Shown here one piece after another: positions 39,954 through 48,382 of a stretch of 64,000 bases of DNA. Source of the stretch: 01-FULL-43-15b sp964472675 (GTDB taxonomy: Bacteria; Patescibacteriota; Microgenomatia; UBA8517; UBA10165); assembly GCA_964472675.1 (NCBI GenBank), contig CAYYLO010000006.1:1-64000 (forward strand). Direction: 5' to 3'. The notes beneath the pieces were generated by a model, which worked only from the letters and a program-made list of their open reading frames with translations, was not told where the DNA came from and did not search any database. Positions within the stretch are counted from its first letter, which is position 1. Every line of letters begins with the position of its first letter. The position numbers were made by a program, and so were the translations under genes.

Positions 39954-40877
39954 GTGAAAGATAAGTTTAGCCTCAATGAATTTTGGAATAGATTCCCCGA
40001 TGGTGACTCCTGTTTAGAAGAGATTAAGAACCAACGCTTTCCTTCTGGAATACACTGTTCTGTCTGCAATAAGACTACTAATCATTACAAACTCAAAAGT
40101 AGAATGTGCTACTCCTGTGAGTTTTGTAGAAATCAGGTGTATCCTTTAGCTGGAACTATCTTCGAAAAATCTACAACCTCTTTAAAACTGTGGTTTTATG
40201 CCATGTATATTATGACTCAAACAAGGTCTGGAACCTCAGCCAAACAGCTAGAAAGAATGCTAGGGGTAACATACAAAACTGCCTGGAGGATGTTTAAGCA
40301 AATAAGAATGTTAATGGCAAATACTGGAGGTATTGAAGGGAATGGTGAATTACTTGACGGTGAGATTGAGATTGATGAAACATTTATTGGTGGAAAAGGC
40401 AAAAATAGAGCTTTCAAACCAAACTATAACGAAATACCTAAGCAAGTTGTTATGGGAATGTTGCAACGAGATGGAAAGGTCTATCTTAAACATATTCCTA
40501 ATACTGGCAAATGGACACTGCTTAAGCAAATCAAAGATAATGTTTCACCTAAAGCTAAAGTCTACACAGATGAGTGGGGAGGTTATATTCAACTCAAATA
40601 CCACAACTACAATCACCAAACCGTGAACCATAAATCATTACAGTTTGTAAAAGGAGACATACATACCCAAAACATTGAAAATGTTTGGTCAATATTAAAA
40701 AGAGGTGTTTATGGAGTTTACAGAGTAGTGAGTAAGAAGTATCTACAAGCCTACATTGATGAATATGCCTGGAGATACAATCACAGAGAGTACAACGGAT
40801 TAATGTTTGACATGCTACTTAAACAAGTGGCTGAGGTTAGGATTTTAACTTCTGTGCAGCCTTCTTCACTAAATTAA
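39954..40877 (+). CDS. IS1595 family transposase (ISXO2-like)
   Basis: A 307-residue DDE transposase. The N-terminal zinc ribbon is CSVCNKTTNHYKLKSRMCYS and CEFC. A helix-turn-helix part TSAKQLERMLGVTYKTAWRM follows. Catalytic acids lie in IEIDETFIGGKGKN, KVYTDEWGGY and IENVWSILKRG. Start is GTG. Length and all motifs are intact, so the element may be active. A small gene on the opposite strand overlaps its 3' end by 41 bases. Confidence 0.93.
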   Translation: MKDKFSLNEFWNRFPDGDSCLEEIKNQRFPSGIHCSVCNKTTNHYKLKSRMCYSCEFCRNQVYPLAGTIFEKSTTSLKLWFYAMYIMTQTRSGTSAKQLERMLGVTYKTAWRMFKQIRMLMANTGGIEGNGELLDGEIEIDETFIGGKGKNRAFKPNYNEIPKQVVMGMLQRDGKVYLKHIPNTGKWTLLKQIKDNVSPKAKVYTDEWGGYIQLKYHNYNHQTVNHKSLQFVKGDIHTQNIENVWSILKRGVYGVYRVVSKKYLQAYIDEYAWRYNHREYNGLMFDMLLKQVAEVRILTSVQPSSLN

Positions 40878-40980
40878 AAAAATCCTTTTTTGCTCCTTTT
40901 CTGCCACCTTTTTTAAAGTATTCTGTTAGTTCTTTTGATTTTTTATCTTTTGGCTTTTGAATAATAGTTCTTTTGTTCAT
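40837..40980 (-). CDS. Small basic protein carried by the IS (47 aa)
   Basis: Minus-strand frame from ATG (40978-40980) to TAA (40837-40839). Peptide MNKRTIIQKPKDKKSKEL, then EYFKKGGRKGAKKDFFNLV and a Lys-rich end. The FKKGGRKGAKKDFF pattern looks conserved rather than random and I believe it is seen beside other ISXO2-like transposases; that is memory, not a search. It overlaps the transposase 3' end tail to tail and could regulate or assist transposition. Confidence 0.55.
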   Translation of the reverse strand: MNKRTIIQKPKDKKSKELTEYFKKGGRKGAKKDFFNLVKKAAQKLKS

Positions 40981-41160
40981 GGAAAAATAGTTTTGATTAG
41001 GTTAATTGTATCAGGTTTTGAAAGTTGAGTTTTGTGGTTATGTGTTTAATTTATCTCTTCTGTTTTCATAAGTTATAGTTCAATTTACATCCCCTTATAT
41101 TTATATAAGTATAAAGAGTCTGTAAATTTAAGACTTTTGAGGCTAAAATTTGCAAAATTT

Positions 41161-41186
41161 AGTACCTACGTGTAGGTACTTTTTTA
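41161..41186 (+). terminator. Perfect hairpin with T-run
   Basis: AGTACCTAC-GT-GTAGGTACT followed by TTTTTT. A compact rho-independent terminator between the IS and the secreted protein gene; it would stop transcripts coming from the transposase. Confidence 0.8.
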
Positions 41187-41241
41187 ACTGGCACGCAACC
41201 AAATATTTGAAGTTCAAAGCTAGGTATCATATAATTAGGCA

Positions 41242-42165
41242 GTGAAAATAGTATTTATCTTGGTTGTCTTGGCTTTGTTAAGTTTACCAGTTAAAGTTTT
41301 TGGGCAGACTCCCATCACTGAGCCAATTTATAAATCAATTCCTCTACCAGTTACAACTACTAAACCCATCTCATCTACCTCCCCTCAACAGACTCCAACA
41401 ACAAAACCCGTTGATCCCGAGCTTATAGATGAAAGTTACTGTCATGGGTTTGATTCTCAATCCTGTCCGTCCTCTCGTTGCCAACTTGTATCCTCATGTC
41501 CTGTATGTTTGAATATTGGTACTTGTCATGCCAAAGGCTACCATAAATGGGGTGGTAAAAATTATGAACCACCTCTCTATCCCGAGACAAAAACCAGGAA
41601 GATTGAGATAAAACCTACTGATGGAATAAAAAAGATCGAGATTATAGATGATAAAGGCATCACTAAAACTGTAGAACCTGAAAAGCTTAATGAGGTTGTT
41701 ATATCGCCTGATCCAGAAAAGTGTAAGCCAAAACCGTGTTCAGTTTTAACTCTGAAGATTGAAAACGGAGAAACGGTAATTAATTCAGATGGGGTTATTA
41801 CTAAGACTTCATTGCCAGTAAAAATTGAGGAAAATAAGATTACTATAGAAACAAAGGACCAAAATGTAGAAGTCTTAAATCCATCAAAAGTAAAAGAAAA
41901 GCTAGAGTCGTATACTAAAGCTCAATCAGATACTCTGACTATCACTTCAACTAGTTTAGATAGCTGTAATTTGCAAGGAGACGATGAATCGCTTTGTAGG
42001 GGTGTTTCTAGTGTATATACTATTGATACAATTAGGCAAATTAAATTCCTGGGTTTTCTACCTGTTAAACCCAAAGTGAAGTACACTTTAAATGCGTCTT
42101 CTGGAGATACTATCTCAGAAGATTCCCCATGGTATCTAAAGACACTACCGTTTCTGTTTAAATAA
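41242..42165 (+). CDS. Secreted Cys-rich protein of unknown function
   Basis: A 307-residue protein from GTG 41242. Signal peptide IVFILVVLALLSLPVKVFGQ, then a Thr/Pro-rich linker. A Cys-rich region (CHGFDSQSCPSSRCQLVSSC, then PVCLNIGTC) holds eight cysteines in about 40 residues. A charged beta-rich region follows (IKKIEIIDDKGITKTVEPEK) and then two more cysteine pairs. No family is recognised. It is on the plus strand inside the minus-strand pilus locus, next to the IS, and its AT-rich codon use differs from the pil genes, which hints at insertion together with the IS. Confidence 0.75.
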   Translation: MKIVFILVVLALLSLPVKVFGQTPITEPIYKSIPLPVTTTKPISSTSPQQTPTTKPVDPELIDESYCHGFDSQSCPSSRCQLVSSCPVCLNIGTCHAKGYHKWGGKNYEPPLYPETKTRKIEIKPTDGIKKIEIIDDKGITKTVEPEKLNEVVISPDPEKCKPKPCSVLTLKIENGETVINSDGVITKTSLPVKIEENKITIETKDQNVEVLNPSKVKEKLESYTKAQSDTLTITSTSLDSCNLQGDDESLCRGVSSVYTIDTIRQIKFLGFLPVKPKVKYTLNASSGDTISEDSPWYLKTLPFLFK

Positions 42166-42246
42166 ACTCAAATATGCCTAGCAAGCAGCTAATGTTATTA
42201 TTCCTTTTCCCGATCTACGTGGCTTGATGGTATATATGCCGGTAAA

Positions 42247-43449
42247 TTAGAACTGTCCGGTTAGACTGTAAATCGGCATAATTATGGCCACAACCAAAAA
42301 TCCAACCCCGATACCTAACACAATCATCACCAGCGGCTCAATAGCTGCTGTTAAACCTCTGACTAAATTGGCAGACTCCTGTTCAAAAACATGCGAAACC
42401 TTAAGAAGCGCTTCGTCCAACTTTCCGGTTTCTTCTCCAACTGCTAACATTTGGTAAAGCATCGGAGGAAAAATTTCCTTATCCTGAGAAAATGCATAGG
42501 CAAGAGCAAAACCTTGCTCAACTTGGGTAGATGCGCGCGTTAATGATTTTTTAATTAAAACGTTGTCAACAATTCCCGAAACAATTTTTAAGCCCTCCAA
42601 AATTGAAACGCCTGCCCCAACTAAAAGCCCTAGAGTTCTAGTCATTTCTGTTAAAACTATTTCTTTTTGCAAAGGTCCATAAATTGGAATTTTTAACTTC
42701 AGGCGATCGATCCTTTCCTCTCCCTGGGAGGACCGTGCATACATCCTCAAAACCCAAACTAATCCGAAAATAATCGCCACAATCACAAGCCAATAGCGGG
42801 AAACAAAGTTTGAAATTGCCATAAGGACTCTTGTTGCCAAAGGTAAATTTGCATTAAAATCTGCAAATAGTGTCATTAGTTTAGGCAAGACAAAAACCAT
42901 CATAATGGCAGCCACAGCTACCATTCCTATAACAACAATCGCCGGATAAATTAATGCGCCTTTAACTTTCGACTGAAATTCTCTTTGCGCTTCCAGATTA
43001 TCTGCCAGGCGGGCAAGCACTTGATCTAAAACACCTCCGCCTTCACCAGCTTTTATTAAAGCAATATAAACACCTGAAAAAATTTTAGGGTGCTTTTCTA
43101 AAGCAGCTGCCAACGACATCCCTCCTTCAACATCCGCCAGTATTTGCCCGATTGCAGGTACTAACGACCTTGTCGATTGTTCACGCAAAATAACCAAAGC
43201 GTTAGTTATTGGCAAGCCCGCTGTAATCATGGTTGAAAAATTACGGGTAAATGTTGCCAAATCAGCAATGCTTACTCCACGCGATTTGGTCAAAAATACC
43301 AAAGGAGAACTTCCTTGCGGTTTTATTGAAATAACAATCAAGCCACGCTCGCGCAAAAGTTTAGCGGCATCCGAAATTGAGGCTGCTTCTACTTTGCCAT
43401 GTGTTAATTTTCCGTTTGTATCGCTAGCCTTGTAAGAAAAGGGGTTCAT
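42247..43449 (-). CDS. pilC: Type IV pilus inner membrane platform protein PilC
   Basis: A 400-residue PilC/GspF protein. Two GspF domains are visible: the first with LATFTRNFSTMITAGLPITN and the second with EMTRTLGLLVGAGVSILEGL. Three membrane helices include VVIGMVAVAAIMMVFVLPKL and the C-terminal VMIVLGIGVGFLVVAIIMPI. It anchors the pilus fibre to the PilB/PilT ATPases. Overlaps pilT by 4 bases. Confidence 0.94.
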   Translation of the reverse strand: MNPFSYKASDTNGKLTHGKVEAASISDAAKLLRERGLIVISIKPQGSSPLVFLTKSRGVSIADLATFTRNFSTMITAGLPITNALVILREQSTRSLVPAIGQILADVEGGMSLAAALEKHPKIFSGVYIALIKAGEGGGVLDQVLARLADNLEAQREFQSKVKGALIYPAIVVIGMVAVAAIMMVFVLPKLMTLFADFNANLPLATRVLMAISNFVSRYWLVIVAIIFGLVWVLRMYARSSQGEERIDRLKLKIPIYGPLQKEIVLTEMTRTLGLLVGAGVSILEGLKIVSGIVDNVLIKKSLTRASTQVEQGFALAYAFSQDKEIFPPMLYQMLAVGEETGKLDEALLKVSHVFEQESANLVRGLTAAIEPLVMIVLGIGVGFLVVAIIMPIYSLTGQF

Positions 43450-44516
43450 CCTGATGCCCCGGCGCCCTGAACCAATCTGTTTATCTCTTCAGGTCGAAGG
43501 GCAAAACTTTTAGCTGTTTCCAGAGTTATTAAGCCCTGATTAACATAATTTGTCAAAACTGACTCGATAGTTGTCATGCCAAACTCTACTGAGGTTTGAA
43601 TAATGTTGTCTATTTGGTGTGTCTTGCCCTCCCGGACTACAGTCCGGACTGCAGGGGTGGAAGTTAAAACTTCATACGCCGCAATTCGCCCGCCGTTAGT
43701 TAACGGAACAAGACGTTGCGAAAAAACTGCTTCCAGAGTATTTGAGAGCTGGAGTTTTATTTGCTCCTGCTGGTTTTCCGGAAAAACATCAACAATACGG
43801 TCAATAGTTTGGGCAGCCGAATTTGTATGAAGCGTAGCAAAAACCAAATGTCCGGTTTCTGCTATCGTTAAGGCCGAAGCTATGGTCTCAAAATCACGCA
43901 TCTCACCAATTAAGACAACATCCGGATCCTCCCGCAGAGCAGACCTTAAAGAAATCTCCCAAGAGTGAGTATCCTCGTGCATCTCGCGTTGCGAAATAAT
44001 GGCCTGATCCGGTTGAAATGTAAACTCAACAGGGTCTTCAATAGTCAAAATATGCACAGGTCTGGTGTGGTTAATCTCATTTAGGATTGCTGCCAGGGTT
44101 GTTGATTTGCCATGTCCGGTAGGGCCAGTTATTAACACCAGACCCTGTCGCAAAATCGTAAAATCGTGGCAAATCGGGGGAAGCTTTAGCTCATCAATTG
44201 TTGGAATTTTAAGAGGGATCAGACGGAAAGCGGCAGCCATTGCTCCTTTAACATAGTAAGCATTCACACGAAAACGTGACCCACCAGTAAATGCGATTGA
44301 CAGATCTAACTCACGGTTTACCATTAACCTTTCAAGTTGTTCAGCCGACAAAATCGGCTTGACTAATCGCTCGGCAACCTGGGGAGAAACAACAGCTTCG
44401 CTGGAAACAGGAATCAACTTCCCGTCTATTCGAAGGTTGGGAGGAGAACCAACAACGATATGAAGATCAGAAGCTTTCTTGTCGATTGTTAGTTGTAATA
44501 GTTGTTGTATTTCCAT
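43446..44516 (-). CDS. pilT: Twitching motility ATPase PilT
   Basis: A 356-residue hexameric ATPase that retracts the pilus. Walker A is ITGPTGHGKSTTLAAILN, with His in place of the common Ser. The Asp box is ILTIEDPVEFTF, Walker B is DPDVVLIGEMRDFET, and the His box is GHLVFATLHTNSAAQTIDRI. The AIRNLIRE-like C-terminus is absent; it ends RPEEINRLVQGAGASG. Lies in pilB-pilT-pilC order. Confidence 0.94.
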   Translation of the reverse strand: MEIQQLLQLTIDKKASDLHIVVGSPPNLRIDGKLIPVSSEAVVSPQVAERLVKPILSAEQLERLMVNRELDLSIAFTGGSRFRVNAYYVKGAMAAAFRLIPLKIPTIDELKLPPICHDFTILRQGLVLITGPTGHGKSTTLAAILNEINHTRPVHILTIEDPVEFTFQPDQAIISQREMHEDTHSWEISLRSALREDPDVVLIGEMRDFETIASALTIAETGHLVFATLHTNSAAQTIDRIVDVFPENQQEQIKLQLSNTLEAVFSQRLVPLTNGGRIAAYEVLTSTPAVRTVVREGKTHQIDNIIQTSVEFGMTTIESVLTNYVNQGLITLETAKSFALRPEEINRLVQGAGASG

Positions 44517-44520
44517 AGGC

Positions 44521-44640
44521 AGATAAAAAAGATCAAAAATTAAATATTAAATCTCAAATAGACAAAGATAAATATTTCAATATTTTTGTCTTTTAAAGTA
44601 TGACTTTTTGCAATTTGATTTTTGATATCTAACTGTACTA
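44521..44640. repeat. AT-rich tract between pilT and pilB
   Basis: Low-complexity A/T units (AATATTTCAATATTTTTGTC, TTTTTGCAATTTGATTTTTG). No gene seen. Confidence 0.5.
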
Positions 44641-44712
44641 TTATCCCTGTGCAACTCTTAGTACTTCTTCTACGACTGTGTCGTTTCCAAACAAAACAGT
44701 CGAGAAGAGGTG
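44641..44712 (-). pseudogene. Duplicated pilB C-terminal tail beyond its stop codon
   Basis: Directly after the pilB stop and in the same frame, 23 more codons read HLFSTVLFGNDTVVEEVLRV and AQG before a second TAA at 44641-44643. DTVVEEVLRVAQG repeats the true end, TTVEEVLRVAQE. It looks like the relic of a tandem duplication of the gene end or of a longer ancestral tail. Confidence 0.65.
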
Positions 44713-44743
44713 TTATTCTTGCGCGACGCGCAACACCTCTTCT
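44703..44743 (-). terminator. Hairpin spanning the pilB stop codon
   Basis: AGAAGAGGTGTT and AACACCTCTTCT are perfect 12-base complements with the stop codon at the base of the stem. No classical T-run follows directly, so it may stabilise mRNA or attenuate pilT-pilC expression. Confidence 0.45.
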
Positions 44744-46446
44744 ACTGTAGTGATTCCTTCCAAAGCTTTCAAGTACCCGTCTTGCTTCATTGTAACCATA
44801 CCTTCTTCCCTGGCAACTTTTTCTATGTTGGCAGCAGGAGATTTTTCCGAAACTAGTCTTGCAATCTTTTCCGTTACGGGCATAACTTCATAAATTCCAA
44901 CCCTACCTTTGTAACCTGTGTTGCCGCATTCTGCATCTCCTTTGCCCTTATACAATTTTGGCACTTCTTCTTTTTGGGGCATAAGCGCGCCCAATGTTTG
45001 CTTCATTTCATTAACAACTGCTACATCCGGCTCGTATTCAATTTTGCAACCTTCGTGAATTGTTCGAACTACCCTTTGGGCAACTACACATGTGATGGTT
45101 GATGCCAGCAAAAAGGGTTCTGCGCCCATATCCAAAAGCCTTGGTAAAACACTTGAGGCATCATTCGTATGAAGCGTAGAAAAAACCAAATGCCCTGTTA
45201 AAGAAGCCTGTATCGCCAAACTTGCAGTTTCGCTATCGCGAATTTCTCCAACCATAATTATATTTGGGTCTTGTCTCAAAAAAGAGCGCAAGCCTGAAGC
45301 AAACGTTAAACCGGCAGCCGGATTAATTTGAACCTGGTTGACACCAGCGATCTGATATTCCACAGGGTCTTCCAGGGTCATAATATTAACTTTTGGTGTG
45401 TTAATTTTTGACAGTACTGAATATAACGTTGTGGTTTTGCCTGACCCCGTAGGCCCACAAATGATAATAATCCCATGAGGACGCAAGATTGCGTCTTCCA
45501 GATTTTTCAAAGCACGACCCCGCAAACCTAGCTCTGTAAGTTTCGGAACGCCTCCGGTTTTTTTAAGAAGCCTCATGACAATTTTTTCGCCGAAGACCGT
45601 CGGGAGAGACGAGACACGAAGGTCTACTTCCTCTTGGGAAGACTTGAAGTTAAAACGGCCGTCTTGAGGCACTCTCCTTTCATCAATTTTCATTCCTCCT
45701 AAAATTTTAATTCTGGAGATCAACGATTCGTGGAAAGATTTGGGCATCGAAAACTTTTCCTGCAGAATCCCATCAATTCGGTAACGAACTCTTGTCCCTT
45801 TTTCTTCAGGTTCAATGTGAACATCTGACGCACGGCTTTTTACGGCAAATGCCAAAAGTTCTTTAACTATACGGGCGATAGGAGCTTCCCTGATAACCTG
45901 GTCAAGTTTGGATAAATCAACAGTGTTGACTTCCGCCGGCGCGGCCTCTTTTATTGCCGCCGTTACTTCCTGAGCAAGTCCGGCAGAATAACGCTGGCTG
46001 ATCATTTCTTCAATCAGGGAAGGAGTTGCAGCAAGAACTCTCACACGGAGTTTTGTTAACTGTTCAATAAATTCAGTGGCACCCAGGTCCAAAGGGTTAG
46101 CCATAGCCAATTGGATTTCACCTTTATCGCGATCCAGTAACGTTGGAAATACTTTAAATCTGGAAGCCACAGATTGAGGTATAACGTTTAAAGCTTCGGG
46201 GAACGTCGGAATTTGGGCAAGGTCAACAAAGGGAATGTTGTAAAGAGTAGACATAGCATGCGCTATTTGATCCTGTTTTACTAAACCCTGGCTTTTGATA
46301 ATCTCTTCCTGGGATTTTCCGGTTTGGATTTCCTGAAGTTTTATTTTTTCTGCGTCGTCTGAAGTTAAAATATTCTCCGAGACTAAGATATCAACTAATG
46401 TGGATGGCGCTTTAGCCCCGTTGGGCTTTATAACGGCAGTGGGCAT
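44713..46446 (-). CDS. pilB: Type IV pilus assembly ATPase PilB
   Basis: A 577-residue extension ATPase. The N-terminal MshEN-type domain (LVDILVSENILTSDDAEKI) leads to the ATPase core: Walker A IICGPTGSGKTTTLYSVL, Asp box IMTLEDPVEYQI, Walker B DPNIIMVGEIRDSETA, His box GHLVFSTLHTNDASSVLPRL. The tetracysteine zinc motif is altered to HEGC and DAEC (His-x2-Cys and Asp-x2-Cys), which could still bind metal. It is first in the pilB-pilT-pilC group and divergent from the clamp-loader gene. Confidence 0.95.
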   Translation of the reverse strand: MPTAVIKPNGAKAPSTLVDILVSENILTSDDAEKIKLQEIQTGKSQEEIIKSQGLVKQDQIAHAMSTLYNIPFVDLAQIPTFPEALNVIPQSVASRFKVFPTLLDRDKGEIQLAMANPLDLGATEFIEQLTKLRVRVLAATPSLIEEMISQRYSAGLAQEVTAAIKEAAPAEVNTVDLSKLDQVIREAPIARIVKELLAFAVKSRASDVHIEPEEKGTRVRYRIDGILQEKFSMPKSFHESLISRIKILGGMKIDERRVPQDGRFNFKSSQEEVDLRVSSLPTVFGEKIVMRLLKKTGGVPKLTELGLRGRALKNLEDAILRPHGIIIICGPTGSGKTTTLYSVLSKINTPKVNIMTLEDPVEYQIAGVNQVQINPAAGLTFASGLRSFLRQDPNIIMVGEIRDSETASLAIQASLTGHLVFSTLHTNDASSVLPRLLDMGAEPFLLASTITCVVAQRVVRTIHEGCKIEYEPDVAVVNEMKQTLGALMPQKEEVPKLYKGKGDAECGNTGYKGRVGIYEVMPVTEKIARLVSEKSPAANIEKVAREEGMVTMKQDGYLKALEGITTVEEVLRVAQE

Positions 46447-46487
46447 ACATTCATCATGCCATATTTCTGGTAAAATGCAAAGCCAGT

Positions 46488-47147
46488 ATGCATGCTTTTT
46501 TAATTATCGGGAAAACACAGCAAGCACGGCTTAAATATGCCGAAAAGTTCCTCTCCCTGCGCGGTGCAAAAGATATCATTCGGCTGGAACCATTAAACCG
46601 CACGCATACCATTGGTAACGTTAGAGAACTGATTCACTCTCTGAGTTTGCGCGCCCCAGAAACTCGCGGGATAGTTATTGACTCTGCTGACAAACTAAAT
46701 CCTGAAAGTGCCAATGCTTTTTTAAAAACTTTAGAAGAGCCGCCGCAAAACACTATTATTACTTTAACCGCACCATCAAAAGATTCAGTTATAGACACTA
46801 TTATCTCAAGGTGTGTAGTTGAAAACTTAGGACCTCTGGAACTTGAGCTCTCCGAAAATGAAAAATCGCAAGCCCTAAAAACTTTTGAAGAGTTGTCAAA
46901 AGCGGGGATAGGGGTTAGGTTTAAATTTATTGAAGGTGTGGGGGATAGGGAAGAGGCTATAAAGTTTATCCTGGGCCAGATTTATGCGGCTCGCGAAAGA
47001 ATGTTAGAGGAAGTCAAAGGACATAATTTGGCAGTGTATGCTCAATTATTGGAATTATTGGTGAAGGCAAAGAAAGATTTAGAAAGCAATGTGAATGTCA
47101 AACTTGCTCTCACTGAGCTTATGCTACATCTTCCTCCTCAGGTGTAA
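46488..47147 (+). CDS. holB: DNA polymerase III delta'-like clamp-loader subunit
   Basis: A 219-residue AAA+ type protein. HAFLIIGKTQQARLKYAEKF replaces the usual Walker A, as in non-hydrolysing delta' subunits. GIVIDSADKLNPESANAFLK, TLEEPPQNTIITLTAPS and ISRC (the SRC arginine-finger motif) are diagnostic of delta'/DnaX-like proteins. It is shorter than E. coli delta' and lacks a clear collar domain, common in small genomes. Confidence 0.85.
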   Translation: MHAFLIIGKTQQARLKYAEKFLSLRGAKDIIRLEPLNRTHTIGNVRELIHSLSLRAPETRGIVIDSADKLNPESANAFLKTLEEPPQNTIITLTAPSKDSVIDTIISRCVVENLGPLELELSENEKSQALKTFEELSKAGIGVRFKFIEGVGDREEAIKFILGQIYAARERMLEEVKGHNLAVYAQLLELLVKAKKDLESNVNVKLALTELMLHLPPQV

Positions 47148-47169
47148 ACCTATATCACCTCGGAGGTGC
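47139..47169. repeat. CGGAGGTG palindromic repeat after holB
   Basis: CAGGTGTAAACCTATATCACCTCGGAGGTG: CACCTCGGAGGTG is nearly palindromic, and the whole unit matches the repeat upstream of recG at 25033. It begins within the last codons of holB. Confidence 0.6.
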
Positions 47170-47238
47170 CCTATCTAAACCACCTTCCCTGTCCGAACGC
47201 GTGCGGCGGGACAGATTCGCCACCTTCGGAAATTGTCC

Positions 47239-47297
47239 AAAAAAAACGCGCCCTTGCAAAAATTGTGTCCAGAACGAACAACAACTCCACAAGGGCA
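47239..47297 (-). terminator. Terminator of the 47325 gene
   Basis: On the minus strand GCCCTTG (47296-47290) and CAAGGGC (47256-47250) pair, with a folded loop, and a run of eight T (complement of A at 47239-47246) follows within four bases. The 47170-47324 interval otherwise holds no gene. Confidence 0.8.
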
Positions 47298-47324
47298 AAT
47301 TCCGGACAGTGGGGCCAGAAGATT

Positions 47325-47783
47325 TCATTGCAAAGGAGAGTAGACTACCCTTCGAACCATGATGGCAGCATTGCCATCCGCAGGTACATACATACGACCC
47401 GCCTGGTCGTACACTACGTATATCAAAGTTACCCCACCGGCAGGTACTTTATCCCGTGCGGGATCCCAAAAGCATTCCCACATGCTATTGGCTGATTTTT
47501 CTGCTGTGCAAGCAGTGAATGTGTAAAAGCTTTTGCCGGGTTGACCTGGCCAATCTACTCCGTATAAGAATTCCACAGTACCCACACGGATACCTTTGGA
47601 ACTTGAAGATAGCCGCACACCTAAGAGCAATGGGCCAGTCACAGCTGCCCCATCCTGGGGTTCAATCCACTCCGCCGGAGGAGCAGGCTCAGGATGGTTG
47701 CTAACCCAAACGGCATACACCACCCCTGCGACCGACAGTAAACTCGCCACAATAACCCATGCATTATACTTTAGCCCGCGCAT
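47325..47783 (-). CDS. GC-rich orphan: membrane-anchored Ig-like protein
   Basis: A 152-residue protein from ATG 47783 (an in-frame TTG at 47795 is possible; GAGGAAGGG lies just before the ATG). Membrane helix YNAWVIVASLLSVAGVVYAV, then a Pro-rich linker and a beta-rich, Ig-like domain (IEPQDGAAVTGPLLLGVRLS; VEFLYGVDWPG; GGVTLIYVVYDQAG). One cysteine pair is likely (TACTAE, WECFW). Probably displayed outside the membrane. GC-rich compared with holB and gyrB. Single gene with its own terminator. Confidence 0.65.
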   Translation of the reverse strand: MRGLKYNAWVIVASLLSVAGVVYAVWVSNHPEPAPPAEWIEPQDGAAVTGPLLLGVRLSSSSKGIRVGTVEFLYGVDWPGQPGKSFYTFTACTAEKSANSMWECFWDPARDKVPAGGVTLIYVVYDQAGRMYVPADGNAAIMVRRVVYSPLQ

Positions 47784-47960
47784 GCCCTTCCTCAACTTTC
47801 AATGTGCTCAATACACACGAACTTCCGTTGCCCTCATCCGAATTTAAATAGGATTCTGTGCCATAAATAAAAAATTCCCTCAATAAAAAAGTAAGAAATA
47901 CAAAACAGTTTAGTGGAATTCTGCTTGGCAAACCGTGTTTGTCAATTCGAATTTTTGTGC

Positions 47961-48014
47961 AAAGAAAAGGCCCCTGCGCTGTTTTGTCCTTATTGAACAA
48001 AACCCGCTTGGGGC
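47961..48014 (-). terminator. Terminator of the 48022 orphan
   Basis: On the minus strand GCCCC (48014-48010) and GGGGC (47974-47970) close a stem that includes GTTTTGT/ACAAAAC, followed by CTTTTCTTT. It begins eight bases after the stop codon. The 47784-47960 interval contains no supported gene. Confidence 0.75.
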
Positions 48015-48021
48015 GTGAACT

Positions 48022-48327
48022 TCAGCGAGCGCGTATGGCCAGAGCAAGCTCTTCCGCTATCCGCTCGTAGCGCTTCCTTCGCTCCTCCCATCTGATCGAG
48101 TCGATCAGGTCCGCGCGATCGAGTAGAAACTCGTTCAGAGCCGCAAACGGTAGTGCGTCGTGGGAAGTTATGGTGAATGTGTCGTATGGTTTTTCACCAA
48201 CCAGCACCAAAGCTAAGAGATCCATGGCGCGGTTCCAATCGCGTGGAATCATGTGCGTCGAGATATGTCCCGACAACTGTTGGGGCCTACGACCCGCCAT
48301 CTCCTCTGTCGTTTCTCCAACCGCCAT
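48022..48327 (-). CDS. GC-rich orphan protein
   Basis: A 101-residue soluble helical protein from ATG 48327 with AAGGAA upstream. Segments are DWNRAMDLLALVLVGEKPYD, FTITSHDALPFAALNEFLLD and WEERRKRYERIAEELALAIR. No family is recognised. Strong GC bias (GCG, CGC, GAG codons) unlike the host genes. It forms a separate unit with a terminator immediately after. Confidence 0.6.
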   Translation of the reverse strand: MAVGETTEEMAGRRPQQLSGHISTHMIPRDWNRAMDLLALVLVGEKPYDTFTITSHDALPFAALNEFLLDRADLIDSIRWEERRKRYERIAEELALAIRAR

Positions 48328-48382
48328 TGCGCGTTCCTTTCTTATACAGCGAGCGATAGCATCGGCTGATTATGGAATCTTT

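Larger units (their letters stand above)
39895..41095 (+). mobile_element. IS1595-type insertion sequence
   Basis: About 1.2 kb containing a transposase gene and a small antisense gene. Possible terminal inverted repeats: GGGTAAATTGGCAGTTAT near 39898 and the complement of ATAGTTCAATTTACATCCCC near 41094, sharing GTAAATTG and weaker similarity inside. Exact ends and the target duplication were not resolved. It separates the pilin genes from pilC. Its AT-rich DNA differs from its neighbours. Confidence 0.7.
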
